Assembly: GCA_029378245.1 (NCBI GenBank)
Contig: JARKIF010000007.1
Location: 2,666,001-2,730,000, forward strand
DNA from: Roridomyces roridus
Lineage: Eukaryota; Basidiomycota; Agaricomycetes; Agaricales; Mycenaceae
Direction: 5' to 3'
DNA length: 64,000 bases
The position numbers were made by a program, and so were the translations under genes. The notes below the pieces were generated by a model, which saw only the letters and a program-made list of their open reading frames with translations, was not told the origin of the DNA and ran no database searches. Below, piece by piece: positions 44,643-55,239 of the stretch (its first letter is position 1; each line of letters opens with the position of its first letter).

Positions 44643-45535
44643 CTCACAGGTATTGCGCCCGCCTTTCCGAGCAAGGTACTGGTCTGACATTGGAACCTGA
44701 TAGACTGTTGGAAGATGAGTGAATGACAGAAACTTCGGGCAAAGTGTTCGCACCGTGGAACTAGAGTTGCCGGTGGCCGCCCATTGGATAATACTATTTC
44801 TGGATCGAATTGACTGTTCGTTCAGAAGGTCTCTTGAACATTACCCATCCGCTGCAATGTGGTCGAGTGTCCTCGACTCTTGACCGCGGTGAACTCGTTT
44901 CGCGCGCGTCGGAGTAAGTAACCCGAGAAATTCATGAGCTTCCAAGTTACTCTGCTGTGTGTAAGTATTACTTACCTGGGTTTCAAGATGCGATGTCACC
45001 TGCGGCCGAAGGACAGATAGATAATCGCTGGCATGGGAATTGTGCCTGACTTGGCGAACGGGTATCCGAATGGGACTGCACTCATTGGCTATCACAACAG
45101 CTCATTCGGGCCCCGGGGTGACCGCCTGTGAAATACATCTGAGCTGGTCACAGTGCGCGGTCACAGCCTGGCCTTGTCACCGGCATTTTTTCGGTGTGTG
45201 ATCCGGATGATGCAATCACACTGTGTGCGATCATGTGATCCTGATTGGCAGGCTTGGCGTTGGATCATGGCCCCGGCAGTGTATCGGCAGCTACGGCAAT
45301 GACACTGAATCACCGTCCGATCTAGACCGGAACACTGACTCAGCCTCTGATCTTCCCTCACGACTCCAAGTCAAAGCTTCACAGTAATCATATTGAACAC
45401 CGGGACAAGACATAACAAGATCGAACTCCTCATTCTCCAAAGGGAAAAACAATAACCAGACCGAAAGAAGAAACACGGGAAACTTCAAGAATGCAAAACT
45501 CTGGCCCCAAAATCAGCAATCCTTGCAGGCGGGCA
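44643..45535. repeat. intergenic unit of tandem segmental duplication
   Basis: The counterpart of 42909-43800, with matching blocks in the same order, more diverged toward 45300. No other gene recognised. Confidence 0.75.
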
Positions 45536-46295
45536 TCAATACCGATACACGTACTCGAACACCCAGTCCAACGTAGTCGCCGGGATGCCAGTGCCGGACG
45601 GACGAGCCACGCCCGCAGTATCGCCCGGAACGATGCAGCCGTTGATCAGCTGAGGGCCCATCACTGCCTTCGATCAGACGGTTTCAAATTTCAGTTCAGA
45701 TTTTCGAAAATACGACTGAGCGTACGGTGATTTCGGAGAAGCAAAATTCCAAGATGGCGGCGGTATTTTCGTTGATCCATGCAAACTGACAGGTACCGAG
45801 CGTGAAGGTTTGCACAGTCTGGGGATTGACAGTGAACAGAGTCGGGTCTAAGTGATCATGGTGAGTATCATGGCCTTTACAGGACGAGCCCTTGCAGCCT
45901 TACCACCGGCAGCCTCGAAGGCTTCAATTATACCCGTGTTGAGATTGTCGCAGTCACCCGCGACCGGACCTGCGCCGGCACCGGCAACGCAGCTGAAGTT
46001 GATGGTCTCAGCAACGCATGCGTTGATCGTCTGTCTCTTGCTGTGGCCGGAATCGGCCCCAGTACCACCCGAGCAGGTTTTGGTGTCAATACGGATGACC
46101 TCGCCGGTGGTGGTGGTGAAGTTGCGAGTTTGAACAACCTTGCTCGCCACGCACGAAGTGGGGATCTCCGCTGAAGAAGGGTCAGTAATGCACCGTTGCG
46201 GGATGCGAGACTATGAACTAACAAATATGAGTGAATACCGCGAGCGCGGTAGCTGCGACAGAGACGACGAGAAGGAGAGTAGCAGAGAGTTTCAT
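45536..46295 (-). CDS. secreted Cys-rich protein with Lys-Arg-Gln site, family member 4
   Basis: Signal peptide MKLSATLLLVVSVAATALAV. The pro-region has EIPTSCVASKVV and IDTKTCSGG, the processing site GHSKRQTINAC, then NFSC, VAGDCDNLNTGIIEAFEA, LFTVNPQTVQTFTLGTCQF, WINENTAAILEFCFSE, LINGCIVPGDTAGVARP and LDWVFEYVYRY, ending at TGA 45536. The last Cys conserved in members 1-3 (ECVF/QCVF) is Tyr here, so the mature chain keeps six Cys instead of seven. Intron positions agree with the others. The most diverged member of the tandem array. Extracellular; function unknown. Confidence 0.82.
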
Positions 46296-46356
46296 GGGTG
46301 GAGAGGCAGTCTTTCTTCAGTAGACAATTGGGTTGGGAATGGGTGGTCACACCGCC

Positions 46357-46363
46357 TTTTATA
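46357..46363 (-). promoter_or_regulatory. TATA box of secreted-protein gene 4
   Basis: TATAAAA on the minus strand, about 62-68 bp before the ATG. Confidence 0.5.
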
Positions 46364-47814
46364 CGCACGTCGAAGCTACAAGTAAGCTGCGAAGTCTGCG
46401 GCTTGAACGTACGAACGATGTGCATAAAGATACTCTTCAACATTCGGAACGATTCGTATCGGAGTTTGAACTTGGAACTGGCCGTGGCCAACGAGCCGGC
46501 GAACGTTTGGCCCAAATACATGCTCCGACATCGAGTATTCTTGTAGTTGTGGCATGACATTCGTGCCTCGATCCACGCCTTTGCAAGTTGCTAACTTTGC
46601 ACGGACTGGTCGAAGAGGTTTTTGGGGGGAACGAAGGGTGGTGAGTGGCTGCGAGAAGCCGATGATTAACATTCTCGACATCCCAGCGAAGTCAGGGAAC
46701 CCAATCTTGAACGGATCGAACCGAATCAGCGTTGCAAATTTGCAATTATCGAGGGCACGATTTATCTGATAACCCTGACCAGTAGCAGCGTGCCTCTTCG
46801 AAATTGGACGCGCCGATAGCACGGCGAGAAGGTTCGGGTCCTTCGAGGGTTTCATTCAAAAGCCCCTTGCGCTCTCGTTTGCATCCGGTTCTACTTACGT
46901 GCTACATGCACGTTCCCTCAACCCTGGACCTGGGCACTCCCAGGCCGGGATTAGAGGCGGCCTTTTTATCGCACCTCTCACGTTGTGCCTGCGTTGTTTG
47001 CAGGATTCTATTTTGGGAGTCAGACAGTGAAGTACCTAATCGGCCGAAGTGGGACAGAACTTTGGCAGTTCAACCATTCAACATTCCGGCCGCGTGCAAG
47101 TGATCCGACGTTGAATCAAAAGCCGGACCGGGACGGAAAATCGACTGTGATTGGTAATTATCCGAACATCGCCGGGTCGGTCCGACATGCCGCCGCTGGT
47201 GCTAAAAGCGGAGATGAGATCATGCAGCACTGGCAAGTGGATCGGCACGGCCTGATGGCCAGATCAGCGGGACGCGAAGTCGCAAGGTATCAGATGAGAT
47301 TGCATCGAAGAGTGACGACGAAGACTGAAGCCCGCGAGAGGGATATCAGTGATGATGAGAGCCGAGTTCGTTGATCAGATCCTTGGCCGCGCTAGATGAT
47401 GTAGTAGGTGAGGAATCTACATTGTTGTACCCAGAAGAATTCAAAATCCAGGATCATATATGGCGAGCAATGTCCCATTGTGCTGCCGAGCTGAGAGCAG
47501 CCACAGGCTTGGCAACTCCCACACCATGAATTTCATCTCCGACATCATCTGCCTTTTCTGCCATCAAGCTCACTCCAAGCGTGCTCTCAGTCTGATTGAA
47601 CGAATTCTCGAGTTGCGTTTGGATACCGATGCCGATTCCGAGATGGTTCGATTCCCCTCCATGGGTTGATTCCGAAGTGAGATCAACGAAAGTCGTCAGA
47701 CAGACTGAGGGTGGGACTTGTGTCGTCCGCTGAGCAGCCGATAAGGATCCGGACGCTGTGGTGTGACGAGCTTGGAGAGCGCGGATGAAGGACTATAAGC
47801 ACATAGTAGTTTCA
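46364..47814. other. intergenic, nothing recognised
   Basis: About 1.4 kb between the secreted-protein array and the receptor gene. No family motif in any frame that I can see. Confidence 0.4.
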
Positions 47815-49882
47815 TCATTCATTAAATGTGAAATGCGGACGTCGAAATCGCCGTACCGGGTCTGTTGCAGCAATTATGCTGTAAACCAGCGGGCGTGCGG
47901 CGTATATCACGAGCCCTGTGGGTCGAGGGTTGTGCGTCAGATAGAATAGCTCCGCATGGGAAAAATAAATGAACCAAGGAGAGCCGGTGGACCACTCTTC
48001 GTAGGTTGAGAACATGAGCTTCATTGAGCAAGCGGTCTTACTTACGGGAACAGCTTCTTCCTGCTCTTCCAGTGGATAAAGCGAGAGTGCCGAGCTTGTG
48101 ATATTCATCAAACACGAGATCAATGGATATATTCCTTCGTTAGTTTATCAGTTTGTGGCTAGCCTGACATGACTCGGATCCAAATGACTTACCAATGCGC
48201 AAAATGATACCTCTCAACATCACGATTGTCAGCTGCGTGCTGCTCCGCGTCTGGGACTCCGAATCCATAGAAGACCTGTCAATTTTGCTGTTACAGTCGG
48301 ACTATTGGAAATATTAGATATCGGCATTGTGGACTAGGCAAGCAAAGAAAACGCACGATAAATGGCAGCAGATGCAGCAGAATGATGATGAACACTCCCA
48401 GCTCGGCCACTGAAAGAAGAAGAAGCCAGACTACCTGGGTTCCAATCACCCAGCGTAGCATCTCGGCCTCGTTTTCGTTGTTATACCAGCATACATGATT
48501 CTTCGTATCCAGGCTTCCAAACGAGACGAATGAGATGATGGGACGATGGAAGAAGAACCGAGAAGAATAATAACTGACCCGAGACGACCAGCGGCGCAGG
48601 CGCTGGCGACACAAGCGCCGCTGAGAACAAGTGATCCGATGATGTAGTATTTCTCCATCATTCTACCGTTCACATTGTACACCAGCACCAACGGATAATT
48701 CTATTTGGCAACCCCCGTGCCAGCTGTACGGGGGTTGCTAAATAACAAAGTTCTATTTGGCAACTCCCTCATGGGTTGGATATCATCAAGGCCATCACGG
48801 CCATCAAAGCCTCTCAGTTAGTTCTTAGCAAGTTCTTAGTCTAGGCCGTGTATTCATTGTAAACTGTAGACACCAAAAAGCAAATGAATTCACATTTCGA
48901 AGTCATCCAATGCCCAACCTGGACCCCGCGTGCTTCAGGACCGAGATACCACCAATAGACACGCAAATCAGTGTTTGATCACGTTGATTGTCTCGGCATC
49001 GTCTCGACGAATGCATCTGCTTTGCCCCTGGACTTGAATCATAAATAACAACTTACCTCCCATTCCATTGACTAAGAAAAAAACTCAACATGAAATTGGA
49101 CGGATGCCTACAGGAGATGTAGTAAATATCATATCAGCCGGCAGATTCACTTGGTTCGCCGCGTGTGATGGCATGTTATCGCAATTACCTAAAATTGGGG
49201 TTGCCAATCTGTGGCAACCCACCCGTGCCAAAGAACAGGGGGTGCCAAATAGAATTATCCAGCACCAACCTATACAATGTCATGAAAATTGTCTTTCCTT
49301 GATCAAAGGGGTACACACATGAGGTTCAACGCAACACAGAAGAAGATTGACCCCGAGAACAGAAGAATGAACTGTGATTGAAGATGATCAATAATTGATG
49401 GCGGGATGTAATGGACAAACATTGAGCAGGAATGAGAGTAGAGAGCATTGCCAGCCAGGGAATACAAAAAGAGACTCGACAGGCCCCAGTATACCCAAAA
49501 TGACACTGGAACAATACGGTAAGCACCGGGTTGGCCCGGCTGGGATGAGATGACACGAGAATTTCATACTGGGACACCAACGCGTACACCAGAAGCCGAA
49601 AGTTAACTCGGTCCAGATGTGTCCGTGCCGAAGAGAAGAAGGCCAGATAAGCGCATGCAACCAGTATGCCCACGCTCAAAGCGAGCCCGGAGATGGTCAT
49701 GCCAAGTACGACCTTGCCACTGGAACGTTATTCTATAAAGCAAATGAACAGGTGTCGAGCTGACTCACTAGACACTCCCAAACGGATTTGACATGGCTGC
49801 GAGAAACTCTTCCTCCTTGTCCTGGGACAGTCGAAGTGGGCAGTGGTAAAAGATGGATGAGGTTGCAACGTACACTTGTCAT
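47815..49882 (-). pseudogene. seven-helix (GPCR-like) membrane protein interrupted by a MITE
   Basis: Start at 49882: MTS, intron, DKEEEFLAAMSNPFGSVYGK, then TM segments including MTISGLALSVGILVACAYLA. It continues ARTHLDRVNFRLLVYALVS, SFWVYWGLSSLFLYSLAGN, FVHYIPP, FFCVALNL, then LVLVYNVNGRMMEKYYIIG, VCWYNNENEAEMLRWVIGTQ, WLLLLSVAELGVFIIILL and, near the end, GLVIYAARPLVYSIIAATDP. This pattern matches a basidiomycete receptor-like family (LDRV.FRLLVYAL, NVNG..MEKYY, RPLVY motifs), probably sensing an external signal through G proteins. A 568-bp MITE sits inside an exon about 9 nt after its acceptor. The exons read cleanly on both sides, so the loss is recent. Splicing that uses AATAG within the MITE end would shift the frame. 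Confidence 0.75.
48693..49260. mobile_element. Mutator-like MITE, 568 bp, 9-bp TSD
   Basis: Both ends read GGATAATTCTATTTGGCA inward (18 bp, then C-rich). Perfect 9-bp direct repeats AGCACCAAC flank it (48684-48692 and 49261-49269). Nine-bp duplications are typical of Mutator-like elements. Just inside the left end is a perfect 11-bp-stem hairpin (48708-48738, GCAACCCCCGT / ACGGGGGTTGC). Near the right end a 9-bp-stem hairpin occurs (49198-49220). Part of the terminal motif recurs at 48751 (TTCTATTTGGCAAC). No coding capacity, so it needs a transposase from elsewhere. Confidence 0.9.
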
Positions 49883-50306
49883 AGATATCTGCGGGAGGCC
49901 CTGATGCCCTCTCATTTACAGGGGTCTGCGGCGCCTGTAACGGTGCCTGGTAGTACGGTATTCATCTCACCCTGAACAATGGTACTGGTTGGCAACAAGA
50001 ACGTTCCTGTAGATACTAGAAAGAATGTCTCAACCACGGATTTAGAAGGGGACCCTACTCCACCCCGACTGGGACTGGCAGCAGTTGACAAGAGAGGAAC
50101 GGCGTCTGAAACCCAGTCACCCCAAACCACAACCTTCCTCTCGACCCTTCACGATCAGTGCGCCACAGCTAATACGAGACCTCAGGGTGTTGGTGACGTA
50201 CTAGTTTGACAGCCAACTCTCAGTTTCAAGCCAATTGCATTGCTCGACAACTGATCCCCGTCTGCGCTCTTCGACCTCAAGTCTGTATTCACACTCATAA
50301 TAAATA
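49883..50306. other. intergenic between receptor and RING gene
   Basis: About 420 bp holding the receptor's upstream region and the RING gene's 3' flank. Nothing recognised. Confidence 0.4.
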
Positions 50307-52295
50307 TCACGGGCCAACACAGGAAGAAGGGGGTACGACTCGGCCCTCCACAATCGCATCCGCCAAATCGCTCTCCAGCCCCGCATCACGCACCGGCGCG
50401 CGAATGATTGGCCTTCGGCAAAGCGGGCATGTCGGCCGAGAACCGCCGCCCCGCGTCCAGTCGGTGATGCAGGAATGGCAGAAGGAATGGTTTTGGCAGT
50501 CGGTTAGGCTGGGGTGTGAGATGAATCAGGATTAGCCAGAGATCAGAGCAGAGAAGGAGAAAAAAAAGGACTTACACGACGGGTTTGTTCAACGTCTCGA
50601 GACAGATGCTACAGTCGAATCGTGTTGCGTCGTCTGTGGTATTTTATCGTTAGCGAAAATATCAGATGATAGAGACCACACGAACTGGGAGTGGCACGTG
50701 TTGAGGGACGCGTGTCGAAAGCGAGTGATTGCCACGCGTCCGGAGCCGGAGGCGTGGATCGAGTGGGAGGCACCAAGTGAGTCGCCCCAGAACCAAACGC
50801 AGAGCTGTAACTAGACATGGCTACCGGCCGGTACGTTGCCACGGGCTGCGTCGAACGTCGATGGAGCTCTTGTTCATACTCCCTTTGGCGTTGCGCTGCC
50901 AGACGGCTGTCGCGCTCAGCCCGCTGAGCCCTCTCCGCCCGCACCTCCTCCTTCAACTCACGAAGTTCCGCGGCGCGCTCACGAATGGCCGTGCGCTGAA
51001 ACGTCTCAAGACGAAACCCCTCCGGCTCAGAGGCCACACCTTCATCGACGGCTTGCCCATAATGGTGGTGGCAATACCCAAATGCAACACCGACTCGGAT
51101 ATTGCATAGGGTGTCGTCTGCCTTCACGCCAGAGCACAAGCGGGCTTCGGCGTGCGATTTACGCTCTGCCCTCGAGATAGCCGCAGTTCGCGGATGGAGC
51201 CATACGCCTTGGGCGGTATGTGAGGAGCAGAAGCCAGAGGAGCGTGGGGAAGCTGTGCAGCCGTGCCTCCCCGCGAATCCGTGGCATACGGGTGCAGAGC
51301 GTGTGCTCGGGATTGGCGTGGGGGATGTAGTGGTGCCGTCAAGGCTGGCTGTAAAAGTGAAGGACGTGGTTGTCGATGGGCGTGTGTTGTGGTTCGACAG
51401 TGGGGACAGGTCTGTAGCAGAAAATGTGGCCGTACCGGACGACGTGAGTGTATGAGTATTGGCGTAAGCTGAAGACGCATATATTGGCGCCATGCGAGAT
51501 CGGTAAAGGCTCCCGAACGTGGAAGGATTTGAAACGGTGGCGGTATCGGTGCTGGGCGAAAATGTGGAGTGTGTCGATGGGGTTGGATGGGCGAGGGGCG
51601 AGGGCACGCTGGTGGCAGCATATACGTGGCCCAGAGGGAGACGGCTGGACGAGGGTGTGTTGGTGCCCGAAGATGTGGACGCAAAGCTACCGGTAGGAGT
51701 CGGAGATCCGTATGCAGAGGAAAAGGACGAAAACTTGTGCCAAGATTCAGACGTGGGATGTGTAAATGTGCGTATGTATTCTCACCGAATTCTGCGTCGT
51801 GTGGTCTCTGGTGGCAACGCGAGACGAGTGGCCACTCACCAAAGAGCCACCCACTGACGAACGGCTGCTCGAAGTATACCCACTAACCTCCGCAAACTCT
51901 AGCGCTCTCGCGCGGATAGTGGCACGTTGCCTCGAGTCCGCCGCCACCGGTAGTCCCACGCCTCTCGAGACAGCCTGTCCCCCGTGCAAGTGGCAATAGA
52001 GAAACTTGCCGCCACGGGTCTTGTTGTTACACAGAGCGTGTTTCTTCGTGAGGCCCGAGCAGAGGCCACGCTCGCCGTGCGACCTGCGCGCGTTCTTCGA
52101 GATGTCTGCGGCGTTCGGGTGGAGCCACACGGACTGTTCCTCATGTGTGATGCAGAAACCGAGAGATAGTGGAGGCGCTGTGCACCCGGTGACGCCAGCG
52201 AATCCGTGGCATATGGCAGGTCTTGAAGGCGGGGTCGGCGAGGCGGACAGAGGCGGGTGGAGACGGTGAGGGGCATGTCGCTGACGGTGCGACAT
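50307..52295 (-). CDS. RING-finger protein with two Cys/His-rich modules
   Basis: Probably an E3 ubiquitin ligase. Module 1 near the start: ICHGFAGVTGCTAPP, GFCITHEEQSVWLHP, LCSGLTKKHALCNN and YCHLHGGQAVSRGV. After an intron (GTGAGA..ACAAG, about 51727-51777) a long Ser/Thr/Pro-rich linker leads to module 2: VCHGFAGRHGCTASP, GFCSSHTAQGVWLHP, LCSGVKADDTLCN and YCHHHYGQAVDEGV, then a charged helix (LRELKEEVRAERAQRAERD). After two more introns comes a C3HC4 RING: DCSICLETLNKPVV, TDCQNHSFCHSCITDW, TCPLCRRPI, ending CVGP at 50307. The start at 52295 is the simplest choice, just before module 1; upstream exons are possible. Partner and substrate unknown. Confidence 0.8.
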
Positions 52296-53403
52296 TGCCA
52301 GAAGGCGAGATGGGAGTCCAGAACAAAGAGCAGGATGCCGTTCAAGTTACACGTAAAATTAGCTACATCCTGTGCCATTGTGCGTAAAGGGGCGACAGCA
52401 GCAGTGGCACAAAGGGACTTTGGTGGATTTAGAGTGACCAAGGCTTGCGATGAAGTGCGATTTGGGTACATCTTGGGCGATCTTTGAGGATGGCATGGAA
52501 GAAAAGGGTGAGGAGGTGTGGCAGTTGATGTGCACGTGCACATCACGGAAACGGCGTCATCGACTTGATCGCCAATTGTGGCGCCCTCTACTGCTGACGG
52601 CGATGAAAACGGAGCTGGGTAATCGCAATTGAATCCGAGAGCAGGCAGACAGATGACGCGGGGTTTGAATACGGTTCGAATCAGCAAGAAGTGCTTGATT
52701 GCATGTGGATCTGTCGTCTTTCTTCCCAAGCCACGTCTGAGGGTTCTCACTAAAGGATAAAGCCAGGGGCGTATGTACCGGGTTTTTCAACAGACAAAGA
52801 GAGCAGTGGATAGATAGATGGTTACTTGAATCACAGGGCTGATTGCTCTTCGCCGGCAAATTTCTCAAGCGCACGGCGCGGGTGTGCCCATCTATCACTG
52901 CGCAGAAAAGGAAGACGCCGGAAATGAATGATAAAGTGGTAGATCTGTTGGGAGAGCTCCTCAGAATCCTTCTCTCAGGCATGATTGGATGCCAGTGCGG
53001 GCAGAGAACTTCAGCTGACGAGATAGTCGGTCTCTTTTGCCAAGGCAGTGTCTCTCTTCGACTGGATGCGTTCTGTCACTTTTAGCATGCCACAAGGCTG
53101 CCAGGGACGCGTCATCATGGCGAAATCCCAAGGAGAATCAAAGGCACGGGCGCCACTGCCGCAGTGCGAGCATTCAAAGTACATAAATAATACAGACAGT
53201 TTCATATATCGTACAGCATTTTCATGTCATGCGTGGAACGGTAAATCGGTCAGTGCCGTGGGTACAAGTACAAGGGAGCCTGTCCGAGAAAATTTACGAT
53301 ACATACGAGGCAAATAATGTCCAGCGATAGCGAAATCGAGGCTCGCATAAATACAATTTCCCGCCAGGAGAGGTCGTTGATGATTCGTGGAGCCAGTTCA
53401 GGA
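52296..53403. other. intergenic, nothing recognised
   Basis: Upstream of the RING gene. An open minus-strand frame overlaps the RING start from 52750, but I see no supporting motif. Confidence 0.4.
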
Positions 53404-55239
53404 TTATTCTTCCCTCGCCCTTGCCAGATCTGCTGTTAAACTGAGTCTCATGGAGTGGCCCAGACATCTTGATCGTTTGCCGTACCTTCTTTCAACCGAA
53501 TATTCCCGGACTCCAAGGTGTCTAAATCTGCAAAAAGAAACACGCATGAAAACGGTGCCAGTGTGAAGAAAGGGCATAACCCACATGAGCGTAAACCTTC
53601 AATCTGTTTCTTCGCCCCGGCCAATTCTGCACAGAGAATATCAGAATCCAAAGTTCGACTGCATGACTCATTTCCACCTTCTTCGGAGCATTTGAGTCGT
53701 GTCACTGAAACTTCGAGCTCCCTGCGCACGGCATCACCCTCGCGCTGGACAGCCGCCAACGCTAAAATTTGCGGTCAACCAAATCAAATCTCTGGGCAGA
53801 GCAATCGGCACCGTACCCTCTTGGATTTTGGCCAGTTCTCCAGCGGATTTGGATTCTGCCGAGGCTATGGCTATGGAAAATAGATCAGCAGCCAGACTTG
53901 TGGGATTGAAGTGGGGGGCTCTCACCAGCATTGAACTCCATTTCGCGTTTCTCGTGCCGATATGACACTTGTTCCAAGTAGAATTCAGTGAATTGAACGT
54001 AGACTGCATATTGCTTACTGGCCATCAGCTCCTTCTCCTGGGTCTTGACTTGAAAGAATGAAGGCATCAGAACTATGTAGAGGTCCATGGAATCGGACAC
54101 ACATCGTGCTAGCTCGCGAGTCTTCTCTCTGAATCCTGGACCGCACATAATGACACTGGGCGGACGAGTGAGAAATTGGACTAACGTTGCTTCATGAGTT
54201 CTTCTGCATGCAGCGCTTTGTTCATCTCTTCAGTGGCTGTAAATAATCAGAAGCTGAGATCAATCTTGTTCGATAAAGCACCAACCGCGTCTCAGACGAT
54301 CCCCCGGGGATTCTACGAACAATCTGATGAATTCAGCCACAAGGCATGGGATACAAGCACACCGTTCATGAACCGCGGAGAGTTGCTGGAACTTGGTCCA
54401 CTTCCACGTGAGGTTGAGACCGGGGACGAAGGAGAGGAATAGATGGGCGACAAAGCCCTGGAGGGTCCAGCAAATGCGGGAGGCGGAGGCGAATTTGGAT
54501 GGTCAAGCCGGCGATGGGAAGGCCCAGCTCCACCCATCGGAGTCCGAATCGAAGCGGGTGTCGACCTCCCGGATGGGTGAAAGAAGGGGCGGGAGCTGGG
54601 CCTATGAGATGCATCGGGAGGGGGTTGCGTGATGCCGGCCGAACGGCGGTTGTCGCCGTCTGGATTCTGCGACCGACGCCGCGTGTTCTCTACCTCGAGC
54701 ATCTTGTGCAACACGTCGGATACGAGCGCTTCCGTCGAAGTTGCACGCCCAGGCGCTGGCGTTCCCACGTTGCGTTGGACCATGAGCTGCAAATGAATTA
54801 TCAACAAAATATTCGGGACACGGTGAGCAACTTGGCCTACCACGCGACTGGCGCATAAATTGTCCTTGGACGTCCAAGTAATGCCGTTTGGATCGACCCA
54901 AAGAAACACATCCGAGGACTGGGATGATCTAGCCCACGGATGCGGAATAAGGTATCGGTGCAGCGGAATCTTGTCAAGCAGCAGTGCCGTCCATCTCTCC
55001 CATTGACCAGGCCGGGTGCCAAGCGCATGATCGCGATCCCGCCAGTATAAGGCATACATCCCCGGCGTCAAGTCGACATAAACGTCTCCGGGTTCTCCGA
55101 ATGTGGGCTGCGGTGGACCCACGCCACGATACTCCAGGAAGGGAATGTCGCAGGAGGGAGCCGAGGAGTTGAGCGCATATGGGTGGCCCGAGGAAAGCGC
55201 TGCCGGGCGCACAGAAAACGATCTCTGCAAGGAGAACAT
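53404..55239 (-). CDS. basidiomycete GVGPP-domain / coiled-coil protein
   Basis: The N-terminal globular part has CDIPFLEYRGVGPPQPTFGE, GDVYVDLTPGMYALYWRD, WERWTALLLDKIPLHRYLIP and DVFLWVDPNGITWTS. I recognise this domain only as a recurrent hypothetical module of mushroom genomes. A Ser/Pro/Arg-rich middle follows, then short exons joined by consensus introns that form a coiled coil: EEMNKALHAEELMKQR, KTQEKELMASKQYAVYVQF, EKREMEFNAG, SAESKSAGELAKIQEG, REGDAVRRELEVSVTRLK, LCAELAGAKKQIEGLRS, LDTLESGNIRLKE and DLARAREE, stopping at TAA 53404. Seven or eight exons. The coiled coil suggests self-assembly or a scaffold; no catalytic residues seen. The last intron (donor GTACGG, acceptor AACAG) is the least certain. 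Confidence 0.7.

Noticed and set aside
47815..49882. Treating the receptor parts as two separate genes
   Set aside because: Removing the MITE and one copy of the 9-bp duplication joins the exons in frame within one family pattern.
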